A DNA stretch of 64,000 nt from Hyphomicrobiales bacterium (GCA_930633495.1 CAKNFJ010000001.1:4735001-4799000); one strand, 5' to 3'; positions 19,599-28,457 are shown, counted from the first letter of the stretch. Notes: generated from the sequence alone by a model not told the origin. Program-made: numbers and translations.

Positions 19599-21056
19599 TC
19601 AGGCCCTGCGACGGTCCTCGGCCGGATTCGCCGCGGCCAGGGCCGGACCGAAGGCGTGGCCCAGCAGGACGAGGACGGGGCCTCCCGTCGGCAGTTCGCC
19701 GAGCCGTTCGGGCAGGGTCGCGATGGTCGCGGCGACGCGCTTCTCATTGGGGCGCGTGGCGGAGAGCACGGCGACGGCCGGGGTCTGCGGGTCGAGGCCG
19801 GCGGCGATGGCGCGCTCGCGGAAGCCGGGCAGGGTGGCGCGCGCCATGTAGATCACTGTCGAGGCGGCCGGGTCCGCCATGGCGCGCCAGTCGAGATCGT
19901 CCGGCAGTTCGCCCTTGCGCGAATGGCCGGTGACGAATTGCAGGCGCCGCGCATGGTCGCGATGGGTCAGCGACAGGCCGAGCGAGGCGGCCGCCCCCTG
20001 CGCCGCCGAGATGCCGGGCACGATCGCTACGGGCACGCTGGCCGCCTGGCAGGCCTCGATCTCCTCGCCGGCGCGGCCGAAAATGCCGGGGTCGCCGCCC
20101 TTCAGCCGCACGACATGCTTGCCTTGCGTTGCCAGCGAGACGATCAGCGCGTTGATGTCGCCCTGCTTCACCGAGGGGCCGTAACCTGTCTTGCCAACCA
20201 GCATGCGCTTGGCCTCGCGCCGCGCCAGTTCGAGCACGCCGGGCGAGACGAGATCGTCATAGAGGATGATGTCGGCGCTCTGCAGGGCGCGGATCGCTTT
20301 CAAAGTTAGCAGCTCCGGGTCGCCCGGGCCGGCGCCGACCAGCGTCACCCGGCCCTTGCCGTCATGGGCGGCCTCGATCCGGGACAGCCTCGCGAAGAGC
20401 TCGGCCTCGTCCTCCAGATTCGGTGCGCGCTCCGGCTCGGCCATCGCCTTGCCGGCGAAAAGCTCCCAGAAGCTGCGACGCAATGCGAAGGGCAGTTCGC
20501 GGGCCTGCACCGAGGGGCGCCAGTCGGCTGCGGCCTGCGCCCAGTTCTTCAAGCCCGCCGGCAGCAGCGCCTCGATCTTGGTGCGGACCGCCTGGCCGAA
20601 GACCGGGGCAGCGCCATCCGTCGAGACGGCGACGATCAGCGGCGAGCGGTTGACCAATGCGCCGAAGGCGAAGTCGCAATAATCCGGCTTGTCGACGATG
20701 TTGACCGGCACGCCCGCCTGCCGCGCCGCCGCCACGAAGGCCCGGATCGAATCGGCATCGTCGAGGTCGGCCACGGCGATCGCCGCGTCGGTGAGGTCGT
20801 CGGCCTGCCACGCCCGATTGTGGACGTGCACGCGATGGCCGATTTCGCCTTGCGCCAGCCCTGCGAACAGCGCCGCTTCGCCAGCGGCGAAGACATGCAA
20901 CTCCGCCCCGGTCGCCGCCAACAGCTCCGCCTTCCACAGCGCGCCCTCGGTTCCGCCGGCGAGCACGACCTTGCGCCCGACCAGCTTGTGGAAGAGCGGC
21001 AGCGTCGCCAGCGGCTCGATGCGGGCCGCGGTGGATTCGGGCTGTCTTTCGGTCAT
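19599..21056 (-). CDS. cysG: Siroheme synthase (CysG-type fusion)
   Basis: The 485-residue enzyme makes siroheme, the cofactor of the sulfite reductase encoded upstream. The N-terminal domain (residues about 20-165) is the NAD-dependent precorrin-2 dehydrogenase/ferrochelatase, with VVLAGGTEGALWKAELLAA as a variant of the nucleotide motif. The C-terminal domain (about 215-470) is uroporphyrinogen-III methyltransferase, with VTLVGAGPGDPELLTLKA, LYDDLVSPG, VRLKGGDPGIFGR and the VPGISAAQGAAA segment. Its start overlaps the stop of the small membrane protein gene (ATGA). It is the last gene of the sulfite-reductase operon. Confidence 0.93.
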   Translation of the reverse strand: MTERQPESTAARIEPLATLPLFHKLVGRKVVLAGGTEGALWKAELLAATGAELHVFAAGEAALFAGLAQGEIGHRVHVHNRAWQADDLTDAAIAVADLDDADSIRAFVAAARQAGVPVNIVDKPDYCDFAFGALVNRSPLIVAVSTDGAAPVFGQAVRTKIEALLPAGLKNWAQAAADWRPSVQARELPFALRRSFWELFAGKAMAEPERAPNLEDEAELFARLSRIEAAHDGKGRVTLVGAGPGDPELLTLKAIRALQSADIILYDDLVSPGVLELARREAKRMLVGKTGYGPSVKQGDINALIVSLATQGKHVVRLKGGDPGIFGRAGEEIEACQAASVPVAIVPGISAAQGAAASLGLSLTHRDHARRLQFVTGHSRKGELPDDLDWRAMADPAASTVIYMARATLPGFRERAIAAGLDPQTPAVAVLSATRPNEKRVAATIATLPERLGELPTGGPVLVLLGHAFGPALAAANPAEDRRRA

Positions 21057-21304
21057 CGGGTCGTCGCTACGGCCTTCTCGTCTGCCGCGATGCGCTCATT
21101 GCCCGCCGGTGGCGTCAGCAGCCACAGCGCGGCCAGTGCCAGGATGATAAGGCGAAAGCAAAGATCGAACCAGCGCCCGCGTGCCTCGCTCGCAGGCTGG
21201 CGTGGCAGCAGTGTTTCGAACTCGGCATCCGGGCGGTCCTCATCGATGCCCCTGGCGGCGCGGGGATGTTCGATCGAGCCATGTGTCGCGGTCGAGATCG
21301 TCAT
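21053..21304 (-). CDS. Small single-helix membrane protein, function unknown
   Basis: An 83-residue protein between the DUF934 gene and cysG. It is hydrophilic up to about residue 40, then has one hydrophobic helix (LCFRLIILALAALWLLTPP) and a short charged tail. It starts 2 bases before the DUF934 stop and overlaps cysG by 4 bases, so its translation is coupled to both, which argues that it is real. I recognise no family. In related genomes this slot usually holds cysH. A membrane role in sulfite or electron handling is only a guess. Confidence 0.65.
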   Translation of the reverse strand: MTISTATHGSIEHPRAARGIDEDRPDAEFETLLPRQPASEARGRWFDLCFRLIILALAALWLLTPPAGNERIAADEKAVATTR

Positions 21305-21306
21305 GC

Positions 21307-21831
21307 TCACTCCGCTGCAATGAGGGCCGCGGCTCTGGCCGCTCGGCGCTGGTCGAGGATGTTGCGGCCGGTCTCGCCATAGCCGCGCTGATAGGTGGCG
21401 CTGAACGACGTGCCGGCGTGCAGCCACTGCGGCACCGGCTGGCGCGTGGCGCTGGCTTCCGGCAATTCGATCGTGTCGAAGCCACAGGACAGGGCATAGG
21501 CGAACTGGTCGGCGATCAGCGGGCCGCTGGCGCGGATTTCCCCTGCGAAGCCGGCCCGCCTGATCTGGCGCGCGAGGCTGAAACCGCGCCCGTCCGAATA
21601 GGCGGGAAAGGCGATGGCGACGAGCGCAAGCCGCGGCAGGAACGGCGCCAGCGCGGCAAGGGCAATGTTGTTGGGGATCAGCACGCCGATCTGCTGGTCG
21701 GGCACCTGCGCGTCGAGCGCCTCCCCCAACGCCTCCCAAGGCACGAGCACGGCCGGGATATTGCCGATCGCAGCGCCTTCGCTGCGGGTCCAGCGATCTT
21801 CGCGGCTTCCAGTCCGGTCAAGCAGCGGCAC
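21307..21831 (-). CDS. DUF934 family protein
   Basis: A 174-residue protein of the DUF934 family, which accompanies sulfite reductase genes and has been proposed as an electron-transfer or assembly partner. Recognisable stretches are IGVLIPNNIALAALAPFL, VAIAFPAYSDGRGFSLAR, GEIRASGPLIADQFAY and the C-terminal TSFSATYQRGY. The likely start is GTG at 21831 (PLLDRTG...), inside the last 14 bases of cysI, implying coupling; longer in-frame extensions run antisense-like through cysI and lack similarity. Confidence 0.85.
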   Translation of the reverse strand: MPLLDRTGSREDRWTRSEGAAIGNIPAVLVPWEALGEALDAQVPDQQIGVLIPNNIALAALAPFLPRLALVAIAFPAYSDGRGFSLARQIRRAGFAGEIRASGPLIADQFAYALSCGFDTIELPEASATRQPVPQWLHAGTSFSATYQRGYGETGRNILDQRRAARAAALIAAE

Positions 21832-23488
21832 GGGCGGTCTCCTGGAAAGCGGCCTTGAACGGCCCGAGGCCGATGCGGCGGACATTGTCGATGAAGCTTT
21901 CGCCCTCGCTGCGCTCGGCCAGATAGACGGAGACGATCCGCTCGATCGCATCCGGTACGTCTTCGGCCGCGAGGCCGGGGCCGAGGATCTCGCCGATCGC
22001 GGCGTTCTCGGTGGCGTCGCCGCCGAGCGTGATCTGGTAGGATTCTATGCCGCGCTTCTCCAGGCCGAGAATGCCGATATGGCCGACATGGTGGTGGCCG
22101 CAGGCATTGATGCAGCCTGATATCTTGATGCCGAGCGGCCCGATCTCGCGCTGGCGCGCCTCATCCGCGAAGCGCTGCTGGATCGCCTGTGCGATCGGGA
22201 TCGAGCGCGCCGTCGCCAGCGCGCAATAGTCGAGGCCGGGGCAGGAGATGATATCGGTGACGAGCCCGACATTCGCCGTGGCGAGCCCGGCCTCGCCGAG
22301 TGCCTGCCAGATCGCGTAGAGATCGCGCTGGCGCACATGCGGCAGCACGAGGTTCTGCGCATGGGTGACGCGCAACTCGTCGAAGGAGTAGCGCTCCGCG
22401 AGATCGGCGACGCGGCGCATCTGCTCGCTGGTCGCATCGCCCGGCGCCTGTCCGGCCGGCTTCAGCGAGATCGTCAGTGCCGTATAACCCGGCGCCTTGT
22501 GCGGGACCGTGTTGACCTCGACCCAGCGGGCGAAGGCCGGGTTCGCGGCCTTGGCCGCTTCCAGCGTGTTGCTGACGGCCGGCAGCACCTCGTAGCGCGG
22601 CGGCGCGAAATACGCGGCGATCCGTGCAACCTCTTCCGGATCGGCATTGATCGAGGGGCCGTCGAGCAGGTCGAACTCGGCCTCGACGCGGCGGGTGAAT
22701 TCTTCGGCGCCGATCTCGTGGACGAGGATCTTGACGCGCGCCTTGTACTTGTTGTCGCGCCGGCCCTCGAGATTATAGACCCGCATGATCGCCTCCAGAT
22801 AGGCGAGCAGATCCTTCTTCGGCAGGAAGTCGCGGACGACCTTGCCGATCATCGGCGTGCGGCCGAGGCCGCCGCCGACGCTGATCTCGTAGCAGGTCTC
22901 ATGCGTGTCGGGATGGCGGCGCAGGCGCAGGCCGATATCGTGCGCCTTGATTACGGCCCGGTCGGCTTCGGCGCCCGTCACCGCAATCTTGAACTTGCGC
23001 GGCAGGTAGCTGAATTCGGGATGGGCCGAGGACCATTGCCGGATCAATTCGGCCGTCGGGCGCGGATCCTCGATCTCGTCCTGCGCGACGCCGGCGAAAT
23101 GATCGGCCGTGACGTTGCGGATGCAGTTTCCGGAGGTCTGGATGCAATGCATCTCGACATCGGCGAGCAGGCCGAGGATCGCCGGCACGTCGCGCAGCTT
23201 CGGCCAGTTGAACTGCAGGTTTTGGCGCGTGGTGAAATGGCCATAGCCGCGGTCGTACCGTTCGCCGATCAGCGCGAGCTGGCGCAGCTGCCGCGAATTC
23301 AGCGTGCCATAGGGCACGGCGATCCGCAGCATATAGGCATGGAGTTGGAGATAGACGCCGTTCTTCAGCCGGAGCGGCTTGAACTCGTCCTCGGTCAGCG
23401 AGCCATCGAGCCGGCGCGCCACCTGGTCGGTGAACTGGGCCACCCGCTCCCGGACGAAACGCTCGTCGAATTCGTCGTAACGATACAT
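21818..23488 (-). CDS. cysI: Assimilatory sulfite reductase, hemoprotein (nitrite/sulfite reductase family)
   Basis: The 556-residue siroheme/4Fe-4S enzyme reduces sulfite to sulfide with six electrons, here presumably from ferredoxin. The two ferredoxin-like halves are visible (GYGHFTTRQNLQFNW; YSFDELRVTHAQNLVLPHV). The cluster/siroheme cysteines are in CPGLDYC and, about 40 residues later, CINAC, giving the C-x5-C-xn-C-x3-C pattern. TSGNCIRNVTAD binds the anion. The ATG at 23488 gives MYRYDEFDERFVRERV, typical of the family. It is 4 bases downstream of the DUF2849 gene. Nitrite specificity cannot be excluded, but the sulfur operon makes sulfite likely. Confidence 0.92.
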   Translation of the reverse strand: MYRYDEFDERFVRERVAQFTDQVARRLDGSLTEDEFKPLRLKNGVYLQLHAYMLRIAVPYGTLNSRQLRQLALIGERYDRGYGHFTTRQNLQFNWPKLRDVPAILGLLADVEMHCIQTSGNCIRNVTADHFAGVAQDEIEDPRPTAELIRQWSSAHPEFSYLPRKFKIAVTGAEADRAVIKAHDIGLRLRRHPDTHETCYEISVGGGLGRTPMIGKVVRDFLPKKDLLAYLEAIMRVYNLEGRRDNKYKARVKILVHEIGAEEFTRRVEAEFDLLDGPSINADPEEVARIAAYFAPPRYEVLPAVSNTLEAAKAANPAFARWVEVNTVPHKAPGYTALTISLKPAGQAPGDATSEQMRRVADLAERYSFDELRVTHAQNLVLPHVRQRDLYAIWQALGEAGLATANVGLVTDIISCPGLDYCALATARSIPIAQAIQQRFADEARQREIGPLGIKISGCINACGHHHVGHIGILGLEKRGIESYQITLGGDATENAAIGEILGPGLAAEDVPDAIERIVSVYLAERSEGESFIDNVRRIGLGPFKAAFQETARAAA

Positions 23489-23492
23489 GAAA

Positions 23493-23849
23493 TCAGCCCT
23501 TCGGCGCGGAGGCGATGCCTTCACCGGCCTGCTTGCCGAGATCGGGACGATTGCTGGGTCCGAGCGTCTTGAAACGCTCGCGGAAATGGCGCGGCACGGG
23601 GCTGCCGCTCTCGATGGCGACATCGACGAGATAGGCGTCGACCACCTTGTTGCCGCGCAGTTCGGCGGCGGCGAAGGCTTCGAGCCGGTCGGCCGCCGGA
23701 TCGTCGGCAGCGACCAGCGCGAGCGCAGGGTCGCGCGTCCAGGTCAGCGGGCCGGCGCCGTCAACGAAGGCGAAGACGACATCGCCGTCGAGCAGGTCGT
23801 TGGCCAGCAGGATCGCCGGCAGGGGAACGCGTTTCGCGGCGGCGGCCAT
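23493..23849 (-). CDS. DUF2849 family protein
   Basis: A 118-residue cytosolic protein of the DUF2849 family, found almost only next to sulfite reductase and cysG genes. Features are the opening PLPAILLANDLLDGDVVF, WTRDPALALVA and VVDAYLVDVAIESGSPVP. The ATG at 23849 overlaps the last base of the ferredoxin stop (TGATG-type), so the two are coupled. A role in sulfite reduction is inferred from this constant linkage; the mechanism is unknown. Confidence 0.85.
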   Translation of the reverse strand: MAAAAKRVPLPAILLANDLLDGDVVFAFVDGAGPLTWTRDPALALVAADDPAADRLEAFAAAELRGNKVVDAYLVDVAIESGSPVPRHFRERFKTLGPSNRPDLGKQAGEGIASAPKG

Positions 23850-24109
23850 CACGCGGCCTCCGCGAGTGTCAGCGTCAGCCCGTCGAGCGCGTCGATCTCC
23901 TCGTCGCGCGGCTCGGGCAGGCTCTCGGCCCATTCCTGTGCGACGATGACATGGCAGGTGCCGCAATCGCAGGAGCCGCCGCAGACGCCCTCGATGCCGA
24001 CCTTGTCGTCGCGCAGGATTTCCATGACCCGCCAGCCTTCGACAGCCTCCAGCTCACGGCTCAGGCCCTGCCGATCGATGACGTTCAGAATTGCCACGAC
24101 AATACCCAT
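23849..24109 (-). CDS. 2Fe-2S ferredoxin lacking the fourth cysteine ligand
   Basis: The 86-residue protein resembles adrenodoxin-type ferredoxins and is the first gene of the sulfite-reductase operon, so it probably served as electron donor. Three cluster ligands are in place: C43, C49 and C52 in CGGSCDCGTC (an extra C47 is also present). The fourth ligand, normally in an RLSCQ motif some 30-35 residues later, is absent. The sequence goes from PEPRDEEIDALD straight to GLTLTLAEAA, whereas relatives have about 20-25 residues between these two conserved patches. An internal deletion is the simplest reading. The protein may be inactive or use another ligand. The start ATG is embedded in a nested palindrome. 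Confidence 0.8.
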   Translation of the reverse strand: MGIVVAILNVIDRQGLSRELEAVEGWRVMEILRDDKVGIEGVCGGSCDCGTCHVIVAQEWAESLPEPRDEEIDALDGLTLTLAEAA

Positions 24110-24154
24110 CCCTGTTCGATCTTCCGAACAGGATTTTACGCTACTGATGGGTAG
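24103..24154 (-). promoter_or_regulatory. Nested palindrome over the start of the sulfite-reductase operon
   Basis: CCTGTTCG (24111-24118) and CGAACAGG (24125-24132) form a perfect 8-bp inverted repeat with a 6-base centre, 2 bases upstream of the ferredoxin start codon. An outer pair, TACCCATC (24103-24110, overlapping the start codon) and GATGGGTA (about 24146-24153), is also complementary. On the minus strand a plausible promoter precedes it: TTGAGC (24162-24157), 18 bases, TAAAAT (24138-24133). The palindrome would then cover the transcription start and ribosome-binding region, so it could be a repressor operator or an RNA hairpin hiding the start codon. The regulator is not known. Confidence 0.5.
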
Positions 24155-24281
24155 CGGCTCAATTCACATTGGGTAGACGGTTTTTTCGAATTATCTGCGC
24201 CGCAGAGTAGAATCGTCCTAAGCATGGGTTTCGAGCACAACGTCGTCGGCATTCGATCGTCGCGGATTCGAGCCACATCCT

Positions 24282-24413
24282 TATCATTTCGGGGCTTCGC
24301 GCAGCGAAGAACCCGGAATCCACGACCGGGTGAGCCGCCTGCAACCCGGCATCCGATGTCCCAGCCAGTCGTGGGTTCCGGGTTCGCGCCTACGGCGTGC
24401 CCCGGAATGACAG
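24282..24413. repeat. Intergenic palindromic repeat
   Basis: The left arm TCGGGGCTTCGCGCAGCGAA-type sequence with GAACCCGGAATCCACGAC faces GTCGTGGGTTCCGGGTTCGC and the end GCCCCGGAATGACAG. It closely resembles the copy at 33521-33655. The rest of the 337-base gap between the ferredoxin and oxidoreductase genes holds no gene that I can see. Confidence 0.85.
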
Positions 24414-24446
24414 CATGACTGCCGTCCGGGACGATCCGTTGACGCG

Positions 24447-25421
24447 TCAGGCGCTCTTCAGGATCGTCTCGACGATGTCCTGCACATCGAACGCCTCGCG
24501 CAGCGTGGCGAGATGATGCGGCTCGCCGCGCGTCAGCCTTGCCACGCCTTCGAGCTGGCGGCGCAGCGCCAGCGGGCGCGCCTCGTTCTGGGAAAGCGCT
24601 GCCGGATCGGGCTCCCAGCGGCTGTCGGGCAGGCGCCGTTCGGCGCGCGACCAGTCGCAAAGCCGCACCGCACCCTTATCCCCCTCCAGTGTCCAGACGT
24701 TATGGTCGTCCTTGGTGGTCGTGCCAACGCTTCCGGAGAGAGTGACGGGCAGGGCGCCTGCCGTCAGCATCGCCTCGATGCGGCGCTCGCTCTTGCCGGC
24801 TTCGGGGAAGCTGGCCTTGGCCGAGAGGCCGGCGAAGGGCCCGGCGATGCGGCGGGTGAGGAACAGGAAATGCGAGACGACCTCGCGGGTGAAGCCGCCC
24901 TGCGCCGGCCCGTCGAGCCAGCCGGCCGCATCGACCTGCCAGGACCGCGGCCAGTTCGCAAAAGCAACCTCGATCGCGACGTGCTGCGGCGCGCCGACGG
25001 CGCCAGAGGCGATCCATTCCTGCAACCGCGCGACGGCAGGCGAGGAAGCGAAAGGAAAGTTCACCGCACCACGCTCTCCGGCTTCACCAACAAAAGCGCG
25101 GGCATCCTCGACACCGACCGCCAGCGGCTTCTCGCAGAACACGGCCTTGCCGGCGGCGAGCGCCGCACGGGCATGGGCGAGATGGGAGGAAGGCGGCGAG
25201 GCGATGTAGACGCAGTCGCTCGTCGCGATCAGGGCGGCGGCGTCCGGCTGGCGCGGCACCGCCGGCAGCACCGCGCCGATGCGCTCCATCGCCGCGGCGG
25301 AGGGATCCCAGATCCCGGAAACGCGAAGCGCCGTCTCCGGCTGGTCGAGCGCGGCGCGCAGCATGCGCTCGCCCATGATGCCGGCGCCGATCAGGCCGAA
25401 GGAAATGGGAGTCTGGGGCAT
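24447..25421 (-). CDS. Gfo/Idh/MocA family oxidoreductase
   Basis: A 324-residue NAD(P)-dependent oxidoreductase of the glucose-fructose oxidoreductase/inositol dehydrogenase family. The N-terminal Rossmann motif is FGLIGAGIMGERML, followed by YIASPPSSHLAHA and the family's CEKPLAV. The C-terminal domain holds GGFTREVVSHFLFLTRR. The substrate is probably a sugar or polyol but cannot be read. The ATG at 25421 was chosen because the upstream extension is not family-like. It diverges from the alcohol dehydrogenase gene at 25615. Confidence 0.87.
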   Translation of the reverse strand: MPQTPISFGLIGAGIMGERMLRAALDQPETALRVSGIWDPSAAAMERIGAVLPAVPRQPDAAALIATSDCVYIASPPSSHLAHARAALAAGKAVFCEKPLAVGVEDARAFVGEAGERGAVNFPFASSPAVARLQEWIASGAVGAPQHVAIEVAFANWPRSWQVDAAGWLDGPAQGGFTREVVSHFLFLTRRIAGPFAGLSAKASFPEAGKSERRIEAMLTAGALPVTLSGSVGTTTKDDHNVWTLEGDKGAVRLCDWSRAERRLPDSRWEPDPAALSQNEARPLALRRQLEGVARLTRGEPHHLATLREAFDVQDIVETILKSA

Positions 25422-25614
25422 GGCGGAATCTCGAGCAGTCGATGGAGGCTGAACGCTGCGCTCTGCATGGCATGCCGGGCGGGGCGGACGGAAGCCGTTT
25501 CGGCGCGGGGGGCGGCTGGTCGAGAACGCTGTGCCGGCCTGAGCCGCGTCGCGATTGACGATTCCGCCGGCGCTGCCCCATGACATGGGCGTCGATCGAG
25601 GAGAACCCCGCCCC

Positions 25615-26655
<1,041 letters not shown>

Positions 26656-26690
26656 GAGGGCGAGGGGCGAAGACAGCTTCGCGCGCCCCG

Positions 26691-26783
26691 CGTCATGCTC
26701 GGGCTTGACCCGAGCATCTCATGACGAGGAGGCTCCTGCGCCTCATCCGGTCGGAGATTCTCGGGTCAAGCCCGAGAATGACG
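26691..26783. repeat. Intergenic palindromic repeat
   Basis: CGTCATGCTCGGGCTTGACC at the left end faces GGTCAAGCCCGAGAATGACG at the right end, with inner GAGCATCTC and GAGATTCTC. It belongs to the same subtype as 15396-15493 and 61387-61488. Confidence 0.9.
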
Positions 26784-26788
26784 TGCCT

Positions 26789-27115
26789 TTACTCCCCGTG
26801 CCGGGTGATCTCGTCGGCGATGCGGGCCTCGGCCCGCGCGATCGCCTCGTCGGGCTCGAGCCCGGCCGCGCGGTTGTCCAGCGCGTAGCGAAGCTCCCGG
26901 CGGTCCTTGTCCGGCACCGCCTGCATGAAGGCGAAGAGGCAGGCCGCGTCCTTGCGCCGGCAGCTGCGCGCCCGGATGCAGGTCTTGTTCGCGCAAGCCT
27001 CCCAGACGCCGAAGAGGTCGGCGAGACGCTGCAGGATCAGCGGCCGCGCCCTCTGGCAGCTTTCGAAATCGGTGATCGGCGGAATATCGGCGAAGGGGTT
27101 CTGGCGTTTCGGCAT
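26789..27115 (-). CDS. Hypothetical cysteine-containing protein
   Basis: A 108-residue protein that I do not recognise. It is predicted cytosolic and helical, with five cysteines in the first 60 residues (C20, C41, C46, C52, C59; for example EACANKTC and RARSCRRKDAAC). Their spacing could bind a metal. The C-terminus is rich in Arg/Glu/Ala. The ATG at 27115 gives MPKRQNPFADIPPITDF. The codon positions look coding (strong G/C third base). It stands alone between repeats, with no hint of partner genes. Confidence 0.6.
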   Translation of the reverse strand: MPKRQNPFADIPPITDFESCQRARPLILQRLADLFGVWEACANKTCIRARSCRRKDAACLFAFMQAVPDKDRRELRYALDNRAAGLEPDEAIARAEARIADEITRHGE

Positions 27116-27623
27116 GGCGGGGCTCCGGTCGGGGCAGGCACGCAGGATCATCCGCCGGCGCTGGCGCGCGACGGGGACGAGCGGGGCTGGCGGAGCGCCG
27201 CGAGGCGCGAGGGATATCCGCAACCGTTGAGCCAGGCTGCGGCGCGGCGGGATTGAGCCACCCGTCGCACGCCCCGTGGCGCTCCGCCTTCGGCGACTTT
27301 TGACCTCGGGCCGCGCTTATCGGGCGGGGCGGTTCAGGATGGGCGGGTCTCGACGCCAGTGCCCCTTACGGGAGCGTCGCGTCGTCGCCATGCCCGTCTG
27401 TCACCGGCCGAGCCTTCCAGCGAGCTCCTCGCACAGGGACCGTAATATCCCCAGGGCGGTGCCCCGAAGCCTCCCGGGAGCAGGGCGTAACCCCCGCCCG
27501 CAGGCGCCGACCCTCACCCAACCTCCAGCATACCTCCGGACGGCCGCCCCGTTTGGGTGATGGGCGCGGGCAGGATAGGGCGGGTGAAGAGGGGCGGGGA
27601 TAAGTTGACTGCCAGAACCTCCC
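27116..27623. other. Unexplained 0.5-kb non-coding stretch
   Basis: No convincing gene is seen in this GC-rich interval. Open frames here lack a start with a ribosome-binding site and consist of Arg/Pro/Ser-rich sequence. Several short self-complementary motifs occur (for example CTCCCGGGAG at about 27473-27482), so a structured RNA is possible. It abuts the repeat-flanked GIY-YIG unit. Confidence 0.4.
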
Positions 27624-27754
27624 CGTCATGGTCGCCCTTGTGGCGACCATCCACGTCTTCGCACGGGAACGACAGGTGGCGCCTTTCATCGCTGGCTTAT
27701 GCACGCCGTCAGCGCCGCAAGACGTGGATGGTCGGGACAAGCCCGACCATGACG
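27624..27754. repeat. Palindromic repeat, GGTCG subtype, left copy
   Basis: The left arm has CGTCATGGTCGCCCTTGTGG then CATCCACGTCTT; the right arm has AAGACGTGGATGGTCG and ends CCCGACCATGACG. The non-palindromic centre is similar to the centre of the copy at 28130-28259 and in the same orientation. The two copies bracket the GIY-YIG gene. Confidence 0.88.
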
Positions 27755-27798
27755 ATGGAGCCCTTGCCGGCTTCTCGCCGCAGCCGCATCCTGCCCCG

Positions 27799-28092
27799 AT
27801 GAAGCAGAAGGGCGGCTGGGTTTACATCATGACGAACCGGTCCAACGGCACGCTTTATATCGGCGTGACGAGCGATCTCGGCCGGCGCGTTCACGAACAT
27901 CGCGAGGGCTTGATCGCCGGCTTCACCCGGCAATACGGGCTGAAGCGACTGGTCTGGTACGAATGGCATGATGAAATCGAGGCCGCGATCCAGCGCGAAA
28001 CCTCGATGAAGCGCTGGTATCGCGCCTACAAGACCCGCACGATCATGGCCCGCAACCCCGACTGGAACGACCTCTACGAGGAACTGGCCTGA
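27799..28092 (+). CDS. GIY-YIG nuclease domain protein
   Basis: A 97-residue single-domain GIY-YIG endonuclease of the small stand-alone (UPF0213/UvrC-like) type. The motif residues are present: Y9 (GWVYIM), Y20 (LYIGVTS), R30 (DLGRRVHEH), E67 (AIQRETSMKRW) and an Asn in NPDWNDLY. These are the catalytic and metal-binding positions of the family. The ATG at 27799 starts 44 bases after one palindromic repeat, and the stop lies 37 bases before a second. Small proteins of this type have been linked to DNA repair and nucleic-acid processing, but the function is open. The flanking repeats suggest it may belong to a mobile unit. Confidence 0.88.
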   Translation: MKQKGGWVYIMTNRSNGTLYIGVTSDLGRRVHEHREGLIAGFTRQYGLKRLVWYEWHDEIEAAIQRETSMKRWYRAYKTRTIMARNPDWNDLYEELA

Positions 28093-28129
28093 CGGGCTGA
28101 AGGCTCCTGCCGTCACGACCGGCCTCCGC

Positions 28130-28259
28130 CGTCATGGTCGCCCTTGTGGCGACCATCCCCGTCTTCACGCGGGATCGACGGTGCGAGCGCCTTGTCGCTT
28201 GCCTGCGCGCCATCAGCGTCGCAAGACGTGGATGGTCGCCACAAGGGCGACCATGACGG
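28130..28259. repeat. Palindromic repeat, GGTCG subtype, right copy
   Basis: The left arm CGTCATGGTCGCCCTTGTGG and right arm CCACAAGGGCGACCATGACG are nearly perfectly complementary over 20 bases. An inner CCGTCTT/AAGACGTGG pair matches the copy at 27624-27754, and the centre is also similar. Downstream, GC content falls sharply at about 28300. Confidence 0.9.
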
Positions 28260-28457
28260 CGACGCGAGGGGACCGAGACGCCTGGTTCCTTTCTCAAGGT
28301 GGAAATAACGGGGGCTCGGAGCCGTCGATATCCTTTGTGTATAGCTAAAATCGGGACGCTGCATATTTCTGAGAGTTCAATTGGTATGCAATCTATTGAT
28401 TTTGCGTGGATAGAATTTCAACCTATCCGAGTTAATTGATTCGCGGGACCAAATTCT

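Noticed and set aside
27276..27560. A 94-codon open frame in the unexplained stretch
   Set aside because: It has no ribosome-binding site, Arg/Pro/Ser-rich composition and no similarity that I recognise.
27624..28259. CRISPR array in the repeat-rich region
   Set aside because: The repeats are long palindromes, only two in number here, and are separated by a gene rather than by uniform spacers; no cas genes are present.
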